The notes under the pieces: model-generated | Seen by the model: only the letters and a program-made list of their open reading frames with translations | The model's database searches: none | Told to the model about the DNA's origin: nothing | Shown here: positions 52,044 through 63,017 of the stretch, piece after piece | How positions within the stretch are numbered: position 1 is the stretch's first letter | Layout of the letters: every line of letters begins with the position of its first letter | Assembly: GCA_019918135.1 (NCBI GenBank) | Contig: WBZZ01006379.1 | Location: 1-64,000, forward strand | Origin: Paulinella micropora | Taxonomy: Eukaryota; Cercozoa; Imbricatea; Euglyphida; Paulinellidae | Direction of reading: 5' to 3' | DNA length: 64,000 nucleotides | Made by a program: the position numbers and the translations under genes

Positions 52044-53156
52044 ATTTTTATATAATATCTTTCTATGCATGCTTATAATTAAATGTACAAAGTTTTTTTA
52101 CAAAAAGGTAACCTTAAGCCTGCAAACAAACCGGCCAAAATCAGCAAAAATAGTGCATAAGGCCCTCACTCAGAATTTTTTTATTTAAATACAAGGCAGG
52201 AACAAGTACAGAAAGTGAAGGAAATCAAAGAGACTATTTGATAAAAGCATTTTGTACAGAAAGTGCAGAAAAAATTGAAAATCTCTAAAGATTTTACCCA
52301 TGATTTTTTTAGCCTGTCTGCAGCCCAAAAGATCACCAACAGCAGGGTTACAAAGAAAGGAGCGGTAGTTGAACATATGCAAAACAAAGACCATGTGATT
52401 GTGAATAGATTCAGCACATTACATTCCCAGAAAAGCACACACAACACATATAGGAGTGATACAAGACAGGTGCAAAAAAGGGCTTCAGGGAAGAAAGAAC
52501 AGCACATGCTACAGATAAGTTTACAACACACCATTTTGCAGACAGCATGGGCACAACGTTTGGAAAGACTGTGCAAGCCCACGGGATGTGAAAGTATGCA
52601 TGAGGAACACACACAAAAAAAACGCAAAACCCTCTCTAGCCATGGCTTTTACCAATCTCGACCCCGCAAAAACCGTAAAAAAAAAATTAGTGCGGCCTTC
52701 ACTTCAAAGGCTACGTATGTCGATAGGCCTGTTTGGTCAAATTTTTTTGGAAAATTTTCTGGTTTCCTCTCCGAGAATTGGCTTGGTCTTGTCAAATATT
52801 GCCACAGAAATTCACGGGCCGGCGCCACCAAAATCATGTCGGAGGTCAAGTGCATCGCAGCAGGTAAATGTTCAAACCACATCGTTTCAAGCAAAAGCAA
52901 GCATGACACAAGTGTTTGTTTTAGAAAAAGGGGGTAGCTCACTATTTTTCACCCTTTTTTTCGACCGCAATTTTCAGTTCTCAGGACGTAGCAAGTATGG
53001 TGTTTTTAACTGAAAAATGCTGTTTGCATGATGCACTCTGCACTCATTTTTACACACAAGTGCACAAATGAATTCACATGTTATGTTGAGTAATCCTGCC
53101 TAAGGGTTTTTGCAGAGGAGTACGGTACCAAAAAAAAACTAGGAAAACATAGGTCG
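52044..53156. other. AT-rich non-coding DNA
   Basis: Low-complexity A/T-rich sequence. A 224-codon frame at 52,263-52,937 is Lys/Ser/His-rich and is not supported as a gene. Confidence 0.45.
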
Positions 53157-53549
53157 AAAATTAGTTTGCCAAAATTCAGAACATACTCTGGAACACAGCA
53201 ATACCTTTAACATACTGAAAAACTGAAAAGTCTGCTACCTATTTCCAATAAAAACATTGAATATTCTGTGCAAACAGCACTTCAAAATCTTGAATATTGA
53301 ATGAGTTTACCTGCTTTGAAGTTGATGGTGGCTCTAAAGACCACTAGAACCTACATATGAATTAGTTTGTCAAAATTCGGAACATACTCTGGAACACAGC
53401 AATAACTTTAATACACTGACAAACTAAACCTGCGGCTACCTATTCCCAATAAAAACATTGAATTCTGTGCAAACAGCACTTCAAAATCTTGAATATTGAA
53501 TGAGTTTACCTGCTGCGAAGTTGATGGGGGCTCTAACGACCACTAGAAT
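53157..53549. repeat. About 195-bp tandem duplication abutting the 10-kb element
   Basis: Two adjacent copies (53,157-53,355 and 53,358-53,549) share AATTAGTTTG, GGAACACAGCAATA, CCAATAAAAACATTGAAT, CACTTCAAAATCTTGAATAT and GACCACTAGAA. The second copy ends exactly where the terminal inverted repeat begins. Confidence 0.9.
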
Positions 53550-53975
53550 TGTATTATGACCGGAGGTCTACCCTTACGAGCTCAAAGGAATAAAAAGGAA
53601 TTTAATAAAAACTGAACACAACAGGTTCAAGGCTGGTTTCCACTTCAAGAGTAGAAAGGGAAGCCAGATATGAACCCAAACAACAAGCCAAACGGAAAAC
53701 ACCGGTCAAACCGGAGTGTCCCTATGACCGGGTCATCTGACACGATGCGTTACGTCCGTAACCTGCTCAAATGCCAAAACATACCCTAAACAACAACCCA
53801 TAAGTGCATTTTCCCTTATTTAGCCATAAATTCCCAGTCATGGGAAAAAGGCTAAATTTCACGGAAATTCCGTGACTTTTTTCCAAAACTTCAAACGGTT
53901 ACTACATGTGCTGTAGAAGGATCGGGTCAACGCTATTAATGTGGGAGGATAATCAATATGGATGCTACACAATAC
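53550..53975 (+). repeat. Terminal inverted repeat, left
   Basis: The reverse complement of 63,462-63,886 with only a handful of mismatches. It begins TGTATTATGACCGGAGG and includes, at its inner end, ATGCTACACAATAC, which in the right copy is the start of the first Gag-like frame. Confidence 0.95.
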
Positions 53976-54838
53976 TGTAATCTGCATCCCAAAAATCTTC
54001 TCCACGCCAGTAAACGGTCAAGTGTAAAATCTAGATGTTAAGGTCCTATGGGATCCAAGCTTCCTAGCTTTTCTCCCATATTCCTTATCCTAATACAACA
54101 TTAAAACCAGATAAATTAATCAGAACCGGAAACGTAATAAGAATTCATCTTAAAATACATTTAATAACAAGAATTACTTCCAAGAGTAAATTCCCGTAAA
54201 GCCCTCAGAATAGCGTAAAAACGATGTAGTATACCGTGGGTGTTACATAGCACCCTTTCCCCTCCTTTGAGATCGCTCGGATCTCAATTCCGGAGTAATA
54301 CCAACGGAGACTACATCTCGTATAATCTCGTCAGTACCGGCTTTTTGGGGAATCCCGGCCGACTGTCCACCACCCCAAGAGCCTCCTAGCTCGACCCCTG
54401 ATCAAATCTTATCAAGAGCCATCCAACGGATTATAGGCTTGTGCTTCATGTGGGCTAAGTTCCGAGACTTATTGTTGCCCGAAGATCGTGAATCTGACAC
54501 TCGACCAGCTCACGTCTTCAACCCTACGCGCGCGATTTCCCCGAAGTCACAGTCCCATAGTCTGACCGACCACCAACCAGACCCTGTCTAATCCGTCAAA
54601 TGTGAATGGTGCCTTGGCCCTGAAGTCCGAATTGACCGGACCCCAAAGTCCAGCCCTTAAAACGACGATGGCCTTCTCGCCGAGTTCCTCTCCCGTACCG
54701 TGTCCGTAAAGTTTTAATGTTGAGTAGGACCCCCAGTACCAATTTCCCACACACTATGGTCAATGTGCGCCCAACTTCCCTTTCCCCCGACCCGAATTCC
54801 AATTCCTTCTTCCTTCACCCCTTCCGGATGTTTCCTCC
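53976..54838. other. Non-coding 3' region of the element
   Basis: About 860 bases between the left inverted repeat and the last minus-strand protein. No credible frame is present. A second LTR in the expected same-strand orientation was looked for here and not found. Confidence 0.5.
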
Positions 54839-55669
54839 CTACTGGCTCGGATGCTTCTTCCCCCGCACCGTTTCGGTAGCGTGTGCACCCCCGATTAGAC
54901 TTAAGTCCACCCCGCTCTGTTTGAGCATGTCCCAAATCTTCTGCGAAATGTGCCCATCGTGTAACTCGAAGGGGCAATCAAACACTCCCCTCGGCCACGC
55001 AGATATGGTCCATGCCTCGTGATCCCTGTCCGCCTTCCGTGAGGCCGGATCTACCTTGGCATCCCATACTTCCCTATTTGCAGCATCCCACCACACCGGG
55101 ACATACTCGCGGTACATCCGGTTCTCAACCGTATCTTTATCCCAAGACCGGTAGAACTGCAGCATAGGCGGAAGGTTCTTAAGCGTACTTTCCGACGATC
55201 GAGTCTTCCTCGAGTCCTTCGCCAGTCCCACTACCTTCATTACAAAAAGAGTACCCTTGTCCCCCTTTGCAACGAATCTAGTTGGGGGTCTGACAAGATA
55301 GAACTTATTCAGAACCCAGTTCATCCCCAGTGTCTTATTACCCTCCTTCCATAACTTGTGCTTGACATCCACCTGCGAGGGCTCAATAGGCTCCTCCGGC
55401 TCCGCCTGCACCTCCGTTTTCCTACGCTTCCCCGGTCTACTTCCTGGTTCCGAGTAAATCAGATCATAATCCGCCGCCCGCTTCGCCGCCTCTGTGGGTG
55501 GCTTGCGACTCGCATCTGACCCCTTCCCCCCCGACCTCAGGCCTTTTGGAGCTTCCCCGGCCGACGCCCTTTCCTTATCCGTTACCAACTTAGGAGGGTC
55601 TTGAAACTCTCCCTTTTCCCTGACGAGACGCTCCAGGACGAGCGCTTCCTGGAGCGTCTCGTTTTCCAT
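54839..55669 (-). CDS. Element C-terminal protein of unknown function
   Basis: A 276-codon open frame (ATG at 55,669, MENETLQEALVLERL). A charged, Lys/Arg-rich linker with a possible nuclear-localisation cluster (KRRKTEV) leads to a globular C-terminal half (MNWVLNKFYLVRPP, LFVMKVVGLAKD, EYVPVWWDAANREVW, EAWTISAWPRG). It follows the integrase with a short gap and a frame change. Position and Trp/Tyr content suggest a chromatin- or target-binding module like the chromodomains at the end of some Ty3 integrases, but no chromodomain signature is seen. Confidence 0.5.
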   Translation of the reverse strand: MENETLQEALVLERLVREKGEFQDPPKLVTDKERASAGEAPKGLRSGGKGSDASRKPPTEAAKRAADYDLIYSEPGSRPGKRRKTEVQAEPEEPIEPSQVDVKHKLWKEGNKTLGMNWVLNKFYLVRPPTRFVAKGDKGTLFVMKVVGLAKDSRKTRSSESTLKNLPPMLQFYRSWDKDTVENRMYREYVPVWWDAANREVWDAKVDPASRKADRDHEAWTISAWPRGVFDCPFELHDGHISQKIWDMLKQSGVDLSLIGGAHATETVRGKKHPSQ

Positions 55670-55703
55670 TAAGAACGGATCGTACTTAATGAGGCGTCGA
55701 AAA

Positions 55704-56159
55704 TTAACTCTTGTTCTCCCCCCTGCCTCTTATCCGATAGTTAAACGGCCCTGTCTGCTGCACCACCTGATAGAGCCCCTTCCAGTGCACAAACATCTTC
55801 GATGATATGCCCTTCGGAACCTGTGGGTAGTACAACATGACAATGTCCCCTGGCTTGTACGTCACCATAGGCAAGTCCTGCTCCAAGGGTTCTTTGCTTA
55901 GCTGGCGAGTCTGTTCCGCCAGCCTTGCTTGCCGCACCGCTTGCATGGCCTCCATCGAGACCCGCATACGAACCCCCCAGAGCTCATCCTCGTCCAGCGC
56001 CAGCGCAGGTGCATCCTGATATACCAAGTGTTGGAGCATCACCGGCTCCTGCCCGTACACCACCTGATACGGGGATCTACATTCCGCCCCCGCTCCAAGA
56101 GCTTTCGATGGCATCGCGTTCATTGCGAACATAAAGCTTGGGACCACCTCCCTCCACAA
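55704..56159 (-). pseudogene. Integrase C-terminal region with GPY/F module
   Basis: It continues the integrase in another frame: SPYQVVYGQEP, then YKPGDIVMLYYPQ, then FVHWKGLYQVVQQTGPFNYRI. The GPF tripeptide after the KGLYQV strand marks the GPY/F module specific to Ty3/gypsy and gammaretroviral-type integrases. A frame change near 56,165-56,250 separates it from the catalytic core. Confidence 0.75.
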
Positions 56160-56185
56160 GAGCTGACTCTTCTTGCAGTAGGTCC

Positions 56186-58423
56186 TTAGAGCCGACTTGA
56201 GCGGCCTATGTATCCGCTCGATCTTGCCATTAGCCCTCGGATGTACGGTATAACGTACTGCCAGTGGACCCCGTAATACTTCGCGAGCCTTTCCATCAGC
56301 TCGTTGTCAAAGGCTGGCCCCTTATCTGAGCAAATCGTCTTGGGGACCCCTACCACACATAGGATCCGATCGATCAGCTCCCTGGCTGTCGTCTCCGCCG
56401 TCGTGTCCGGCACTGGTATCGCCCAGACGTAATTGCTCGCCCTATCAACGACCGTCATCAAGAACCTATCCTTCGCCGACCCCACCGGCGGCAACGGCCC
56501 CACGTGGTCCACATGCAGGAACTCAAAGAGCCTTTCCAGCAGTGTAAATTTCCCAACCGGGATTTTCCCTTCCACTGGGTGTTTCTTGTTCATCTGACAG
56601 GTCGTGCAGCCCTTGACCCTCTTCTTAATGAACTTATCCATCCCTTCCCACCAGAATCGCCTCTTGATAATCCACTGCGTCCTCTGTACCCCCGGGTGAT
56701 TAACCAACGGGACTACGTGTGACGCTACGTAGATCATCTGCCTCAATTTGGCTGGGATCCATAAGACCCACTTTTCCGGGTTCTTGGCCGTCTCCGGTGT
56801 ATTGCCTGTGTACCACAGGAGGCCATCCTCCCATGCCAGAGTCTTGAGCTGTGACCGGATTTTCTCCGTCAACAACAACTCATCCCCCGCCAAAAAGTAC
56901 TGGATCAAGTCCTTGTACCCATTATCGGCCCTCTGGCATTGCCTCCATGCTTCCACTGACGCGATACGCACTGTACCGTCCTCTACCTGGATTCCCACTT
57001 GAGGCCTGGAATCCGGCCCCGACCCCTCCGAAGCCCTCACCGGCTCTGTAGAGGCCACCTCCTGCTCTGGAGCCGTTTCCACGCCCAGGTCTTCCACGTA
57101 GGTTCGGACGGCCGGTGCCGCGTGCCCCTGGCAACAATAGCACTCATGCTCCGCCTTATCCTCATCCAGAATAGCGGCTTTATCTGCCTCGTATTCCTTC
57201 AGGCGTTGCACGGCCTCCTCTACAAAATGCTCCGTACAGCACTCTGTTTGGCCAACCTCCCGTTCCAACTGAGTCATCATGACCTTCCTATATTCCCCCC
57301 TCTTTGCCTCCATCACCCTAGGCTCCTTTCTGCTAGACCCCGGGTGAGCCTTATTAGCATAGAAGACCATGTTCGCCGGCAAGATATCCTTTTGATCCGT
57401 CCTCAATGCCAAGTCCTCAAACTCGTCCATCTGCTGCATCGCAGCCAGACATGCGGATGGAGTTGAGTAACTGACTCTTGACAAAGAATCGGCCACAATA
57501 TTCTTCTTGCCGGGAATGTACTTGACGGTGAAGTCATAGCACGATAGCAAAGCCTGCCATCTGGCCAGCCTGCCCGTGCAATCGTTCGTCATCAACCACA
57601 TAAGGTTCTGGTGGTCCGTTCTTACCACGATGTCCCGCGACCCCCACAAGTATTCCCTGAGTCTTATAAACGACCAAACCACCGCCAAGGCTTCCCTCTG
57701 CCTTGTACAGTAGTTCTGTTCCGCCCTGTTGAGCTTCCGGCTCAAATACATGATCGGCCGTAAGACCCCTTTGTCATCGTATTGCTGTAGGACCGCCCCG
57801 ATCGCATACTTAGACGCATCGGTGTCCAGCACATACTGCTTATCCACATCCGGCATCATCAAGATGCAATCCTTGTTATACTTGGGATCACGAGTCAACA
57901 TTTCCTTAATGAACTCGAACGTCTCCTCCTGTTTAGACGTCCATTCTCGCATGTCGCCTTTTAGGTACAGCTCTCTTAACGGTTTGACAGTCTCCGACCA
58001 ATTCGGAAAGAACTGACTGTAATATTGCGCAAGCGCAATGAAGGAGAACAACTCCGACCGCGTCTGAGGCCGCTTAATGCCTTCCACAGCATCCCTCTTC
58101 TTAGCCGCAATCGCTACTGTCCCGTTCGAGATATCATATCCTAAGTATGTAACCTGCCGGGTGGCAAACTGGCACTTGTCCAAGTTCACCTTGAGACCAA
58201 ACTCTCTCACCCGTCGGAAAACATCCTGTATATGGGCCAGGTGTTCCTCCATGGTATTGGAGTAGATAATAATATCATCTATGTAACAGAAAGCGTAATC
58301 GTTCGCCCTCTGTCCATATTTCTCCATAAACCCACCTGCCCGTTTATCCTCAAACTGTCGTCCGAGCATTTTCTGCATCGCTGCCTGAAATATGCCCGGT
58401 GAGTTCCTCAGACCCATTGGCAA
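56186..58423 (-). pseudogene. Reverse transcriptase (C-terminal half), RNase H and integrase core
   Basis: In order: LPMGLRNSPGIFQ (RT motif 4-like), CYIDDIIIYS (catalytic YIDD), LGYDIS (thumb side), VLDTDASKYAIGAVL and RQREALAVVWSF (RNase H Asp and Glu), RTDHQNLMWL, YIPGKKNIVADSLSR, then the integrase HHCC zinc domain (H...H...CTTC, about 56,590-56,710), the catalytic Asp in VDHVGPLPP and the second Asp in CSDKGPAFDN. The third catalytic residue lies in another frame (NGKIERIHRP, about 56,205-56,225), so an indel near 56,250 breaks the integrase. The upstream RT half is also in another frame. Domain order and motifs are those of Ty3/Metaviridae Pol. Confidence 0.9.
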
Positions 58424-58439
58424 TACCTTCCATTGTTCC

Positions 58440-59309
58440 CACTACAAACGCCGTAAGCCACCTGCTCTTTCTGCTGAGCGGGATCTGCCAGAACCCATTC
58501 TTAAGGTCCAATACCGAGTAAAATTTTGCGTGTTTTAACTTGCGCATACAGTCATCGATCTTGGGCAGCGGGTACCGCTCACCCTCGATGATCTTGTTAG
58601 CCCGATATTAATTCACACAAAACCTCAGCGCTCCATCCGGCTTTGGAACCATGCGTACATGCGACGAAATCGGGGAGTCCGAAAACTCCATGAAATCATC
58701 CGCCTGTAACTCCTCCGCCTTCTCCTGGGCAATACTTTCCTCTCTACGGCCCAGGACAGACCTCCTAGAGGCATGCGTGATATTCATCCCCGGAATCTTC
58801 CTGAGATGGGCCTCAAAATGCTTGACCGTCCCCGGCCTAGGCGGATCAAAGATCTCCCTCTCCTTAGCCATCACCTTCTGAAGGCTCTCAAGATGCTTTT
58901 CATTTCCTTTCCAATCCGCCCGCATCCGAGCCATTTTATCCTCCCATGACTGGGCATCCTTCCGATCCCTAAGTTCGGGTGCCTCAGCCATGTCCGACCA
59001 CGCATCCTCCACCGGGCCATCCTCGGAGGGCATTTCCACCTCCTTCTGATGGTATTTGACTTCCGAAAACTCATCCCATTTCCCAAGGTTCGCCATGCGA
59101 TCCAGAATCAACGCATACTGGATAGGCGCCCTTTTCGTGTAAAACCCTGTGGAGCACGTGAACGCTTGTTCCCGTATCTTCTGAAGGTCACAACCTTTAA
59201 GTGAATTCCGATATGCCAACCCCTGTTCCCTAGTGCCTAATCTACATGCAATCACCAAATGTTGCTTCCTAGATGGCACCGGGATCGGGTAATCCACCAT
59301 CCGGTCCAA
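58440..59309 (-). pseudogene. Reverse transcriptase N-terminal part with in-frame stop
   Basis: The segment ending MVPKPDGALRFCVN is followed directly by TAA (58,608-58,610). The same frame then continues KIIEGERYPLPKIDD and FYSVLDLKNGFWQIPL, the first catalytic Asp region of RT, to about 58,440, where the frame changes. Upstream (59,309-58,700) lies a conserved-looking linker with RT-connection character. The stop falls where other Ty3 elements read CVDYRxLN, so this copy cannot make full-length Pol without readthrough. Confidence 0.8.
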
Positions 59310-60739
59310 ACCTCATCCGCCCACAACGCTTTTTCATGGAACGGTAAGATCATAGAGAACGGTTTATCACCCTCGAAATATTTCGTGAGCAATTTTGCCG
59401 TCTCTCCCGAATTCCGCGGACAAAGAGGTTTGTCACCCCACATGCCCTCTACAAAATTACCGATCTCATCCTCCGTTCCACCCATTGAAAGCCGCGCTTC
59501 CATTAGCGGCTCAAACAACGGCCTGTTGTTCTGTGATGCCTTTGCATGGAAGCAGTACCGGTTCTGAAAGAACACATAAGGCCCCTTCTTACCATCCCTG
59601 AACCTGTCCATCTCTGCTCCCATTTCCATGTTAAGTTCTTCAATTGTGCAGGCCATAATCTGAGCACACCGGCCCTGAATTAAGTCCTCCACTGTTGCTT
59701 TGTCCCATCGTCGAACAGCCTTCCTAGCCTTTCCCGCTAGCCCGCGGTACTCCGGTTGGAAATCCTTATAATAATTGTCCAACGCTGGGTGCTGATATGG
59801 CTTTGGTATAACCAACTGCACCTTAGCGTGCCGCGCAATTGCGTGTGGGTCCTTACCTTTAGTCGCCACTGGCTTGGTAGATGATACTGCGTAAGTATCG
59901 ACATGAAAGAGAGGAACTGCTGTCCGCCCTCTTACCATATCCTCCGCATCATCCTCACTAATTCCATAGTGCACCAAACCCGACCGGCAGTCAATTAATG
60001 TACTCATCCTATTGAGCTGCTTGAACCCGATCAGCAAACCTCCCGAATATTCCGGACAGACATAGAACTGAATATTAAAGGACTTACCGGAGTAGAGTTC
60101 AATGGTCAAGACCACCGTTCCCGTAACCTCCGCCCTCGCCTTTCCATTCACTCCTTCTATGCTCCCCTTCATAGGCAACATGTTCTTATCCAACCACGCC
60201 TTATTGGCCGTTATGAAGCCCGCGCCCGCGATATTAATATTAGCCAACGTATCATTGGCCATATCGCATGCACTCTCCAGGTCCACACAGTAAACCTGAG
60301 TAATGCATAACGCATGTTCCGGCATCTCAATAGCATCCAGGCGTTCCCTCACGTCAGATAGAAGAACAAAACTGTTATTTAAATCTTTCCTATCCGACAA
60401 ACCACTCTTGATGAATCCTTCACCAAAAGCAGTATGGTTTGATCTTCCGGCCTTCCTTTCTTTCATCCCAGCCGTCGCCTTTTTTTCGGGTTTAATTTTC
60501 CTCACCCTCCAAGGCATCGGCTTGGCCCCCCAATCGGGCTCCGGAATGATAGAAACTTTCTTATCAAACCTAACCGTTGGAACCGGTAAAATATTTAAAG
60601 TAGGTTGAGATTTTCGCGGTACGTCAGTAACAACTTTTTTTATAATATTAACTTGTCTGGCCTTCCCGGGCCCTACATTTCCCCCATTGTCACCACGTTT
60701 TCCCCGTTCAATCGTTACCTGCATCACAGAACCATCCAT
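59252..60739 (-). CDS. Retropepsin-like region of Pol, catalytic Asp not seen
   Basis: A 495-codon frame from the ATG at 60,739. An RT/Gag linker with basic residues precedes a domain with retropepsin topology: NINIAGAGFITA where LIDSGAxxxFI is expected, VVLTIELYSGKSFNIQFYV as the flap-side strands, and GLLIGFKQLNRM in place of the second ILGxDFL strand. The catalytic Asp-Thr/Ser-Gly is replaced by Ile-Ala-Gly. It overlaps the next frame by 58 bases. It may be an inactive protease-fold domain, a lineage with altered catalysis, or a decayed copy. Confidence 0.55.
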   Translation of the reverse strand: MDGSVMQVTIERGKRGDNGGNVGPGKARQVNIIKKVVTDVPRKSQPTLNILPVPTVRFDKKVSIIPEPDWGAKPMPWRVRKIKPEKKATAGMKERKAGRSNHTAFGEGFIKSGLSDRKDLNNSFVLLSDVRERLDAIEMPEHALCITQVYCVDLESACDMANDTLANINIAGAGFITANKAWLDKNMLPMKGSIEGVNGKARAEVTGTVVLTIELYSGKSFNIQFYVCPEYSGGLLIGFKQLNRMSTLIDCRSGLVHYGISEDDAEDMVRGRTAVPLFHVDTYAVSSTKPVATKGKDPHAIARHAKVQLVIPKPYQHPALDNYYKDFQPEYRGLAGKARKAVRRWDKATVEDLIQGRCAQIMACTIEELNMEMGAEMDRFRDGKKGPYVFFQNRYCFHAKASQNNRPLFEPLMEARLSMGGTEDEIGNFVEGMWGDKPLCPRNSGETAKLLTKYFEGDKPFSMILPFHEKALWADEVWTGWWITRSRCHLGSNIW

Positions 60740-61188
60740 TCCATGAGTAGGATCATGACTCTGTGAGAAGGATTACCCGTCGGAATTGCCTTTGCTTCCT
60801 GCCCCTCCGGCTCAGCTGTCGGCAAAGTCGTCTTCGTGAAAGGCATCCTCGCCTGCCACGCGACAACATCCTCATCAGTAATCACTGACGTTTCCGTTTC
60901 ATTTTCCAACTGGTTCTTACCAGTCCGAAATTCCTCCCCCTCCTCAACGGAGCTTTCCTCCTCTGCTTCGCTCTTTGAAGCTGCCGCAACTTTAGCTTTC
61001 TTGGAGGGCCGGCCGCTGTCCTTCTTACCGCCCCATCGCTTCTTTCCCCTGAAGCCCCCGCCGCGGCCACGGCCTCCACGCCCTCCTCTGCCTTCACGGC
61101 TACCTCCTTCCCGCAAGGACTTGACCGTTTTATCATATTCCTCCAGTCGATCCTTAACAAGACGTCGAACAGTTTTGTTCTTGATCAC
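60724..61188 (-). CDS. Gly/Arg-rich nucleocapsid-like protein
   Basis: A short frame with an RGG-box stretch (SREGRGGRGGRGRGGG), a Lys-rich tail (KKRWGGKKDSGRPSKKAK) and an acidic segment. RGG boxes bind RNA and occur in nucleocapsid regions of some retroelements. It overlaps the protease-region frame by 16 bases. Confidence 0.5.
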   Translation of the reverse strand: MIKNKTVRRLVKDRLEEYDKTVKSLREGGSREGRGGRGGRGRGGGFRGKKRWGGKKDSGRPSKKAKVAAASKSEAEEESSVEEGEEFRTGKNQLENETETSVITDEDVVAWQARMPFTKTTLPTAEPEGQEAKAIPTGNPSHRVMILLMEWMVL

Positions 61189-61233
61189 CAGCGCGTCTTG
61201 ATTGCGGATGGCTCTGACTATTGTCCAGATGGA

Positions 61234-62067
61234 TTAGCCATCGTTTGCAGCATTCAACTGCGTTTCCAAGTTCTTCCAATCCGCCTCCTTGTCAGAGTGT
61301 AGCCCAAAGCACTTATCCTTCTTCGGGCACCTGTAGCCCTTGAAGTAGTAGTCAAAGCAAAGCTTGCGACTTCCCTTGTACGTGGAACTAGAAGAACCCC
61401 CACCTTTTGGTTTGAAGCCCTTCGGGGGAGTGATATGTTCATCGCTGGTCTCTTCTTCGTCCTCTTCCTCCTCCTCCTCCTCCTGCTTCCGTAAGGGTTT
61501 TCCATAACCCCTTTTAGCAATAGTAGGAATACGGCGTCTCACAGCCCCCCCCCCCCCTGGACTGGATAGCAGCTGCTTTCCCCACAGGTTTTTCCTCCTC
61601 CTGTTGGGTCCCGGCTGCAACCGCAAACGCTTTCATCCCACCCGAGGAGAGTAGCGTGTCATCCCACGTTCTCACGGCCTTCAGGAAGTCCCTCCACATA
61701 TCTCTAGGACTTTGATAATCGTCCTGAAAAGTCTTCCATGCCGGGGACGCGTCCGTCGTGAAATTTTAGCCTCCCATTTGCCCTCCGGCCATGCTTTCGT
61801 AATGACCCGGAAGACACATGGATCATGCTGATTGATCCTCGCCATGACATGTCGGATGAAACGTTTGAGGCTGATGAAGAACGCATTATCCGTCTTCAGA
61901 TTCTCAATCACCCTCAGAAAAGCCCCCCTCACCCTCATCGGCTTCCTGCTCGTCGTTGCCAACGCATTTCCAACCACCGTGGAAATGTGTCCCGTCAGCA
62001 TAATCTCGCTAGTCAAATCCCAATGACTTCCGTATTGAACGAGCAAAGCAATGAGAGCGTGCATCAT
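61234..62067 (-). CDS. Gag C-terminal region with CCCH-type knuckle
   Basis: Two open stretches in the same frame (62,067-61,681 and 61,626-61,234) are separated by a break around a C run. The knuckle, CFDYYFKGYRCPKKDKCFGLH (about 61,300-61,360), has C-x9-C-x5-C-x3-H spacing, like CCCH RNA-binding fingers, instead of the CCHC of most retroviral-type Gags. Upstream, MMHALIALLVQYGSHWDL and ISLKRFIRHVMARI look like capsid helices. Confidence 0.55.
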
Positions 62068-62087
62068 TGCGTGCAGTTTGGATATTT

Positions 62088-63017
62088 TTACGGACCCCGT
62101 TTCCGCATAATGATCCTATCCTGCACCACCTTTTCAATGCCCTTGTTGATATTGTCCACCGTCAAGGACTCCATAAGGTCCGTATCCGTACATTGTCGGA
62201 GAATATCAACCATTGTCATGGGCGATTCAAAATTGCTCTCCCCCATATACTTACAGAGCAAATTGATCCCCTTACGCAACCATGGCGAGGTCATATACGG
62301 CCAACAGTTTACCTGACGTGTAAACCATATTGCCGGTTTTTGATCCCCCTTAGAACCCGGAGCAAATGCAACAGGTAGGAACTTTTCGTAAAAAGTCGCC
62401 ATCTTTTTCCTTTCCTGTTCATAACGCTTCATGGCATCCAAAGGATCATCCTCATCCCTTTTCTTGATTTCCGCGTATCTCCCCTCCCATGCTGCGTATT
62501 TTTCCACGCAAACCTCAATGGCTTTCACCACCTCCATGAGGTACAAGAGATACCGGTACAAGTTCTCGTAAGCCTGCTCCGTCGCTACCATCAAAATCAC
62601 AGCGTCCGGCACCGTAGCCGTAGACGTCCTGAGCTTGGTAGTTGCCAGTGCAGCCGTCTCTGCTTCCTTTAGCAGATCACGCAGGCTCCTGTTGGCATTA
62701 GTTGACAACGAATTCTTTTCTGTCATCAACTCCAACTTCCCCATGAAGCCTTCGATATGGATTAGGTCATACACGTCCGGTGTCTTTTTCCCCCACACCT
62801 TTGTGTCCTTCATCCATTTTGCTTCCTTCATCTTGTCCTTGGCAGCCTCCCAATTCTTAACTGCCTTGCCAAAGGCATTGGCTGCCATAGGGATCACCTC
62901 ATCCTCGAAGAAAGTCTTCGCCAAGGCCACGTCAAAAGTATCCCCTTTCGCAGGGTCCTTTCTGACTGAGCTGTACCATTCCTCGCTCCAAGTGTCCTTA
63001 ACTTCAGTCCCTGTCAT
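62088..63017 (-). CDS. Gag/capsid-like protein
   Basis: A 309-residue, mostly helical protein from the ATG at 63,017 (MTGTEVKDTWSEEWYSSV). It has amphipathic segments (AYENLYRYLLYLMEVVKAI, MKRYEQERKKMATFYEKFL) and WFTRQVNCWPYMTSPWLRKG. Position and helical character fit a retroelement capsid, but no motif proves it. Protein-like sequence also extends upstream in this frame, overlapping the first frame. Confidence 0.5.
   Translation of the reverse strand: MTGTEVKDTWSEEWYSSVRKDPAKGDTFDVALAKTFFEDEVIPMAANAFGKAVKNWEAAKDKMKEAKWMKDTKVWGKKTPDVYDLIHIEGFMGKLELMTEKNSLSTNANRSLRDLLKEAETAALATTKLRTSTATVPDAVILMVATEQAYENLYRYLLYLMEVVKAIEVCVEKYAAWEGRYAEIKKRDEDDPLDAMKRYEQERKKMATFYEKFLPVAFAPGSKGDQKPAIWFTRQVNCWPYMTSPWLRKGINLLCKYMGESNFESPMTMVDILRQCTDTDLMESLTVDNINKGIEKVVQDRIIMRKRGP

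Noticed and set aside
52263-52937. 224-codon AT-rich frame
   Set aside because: Composition follows the local A/T bias, no ATG at the start, no motif.
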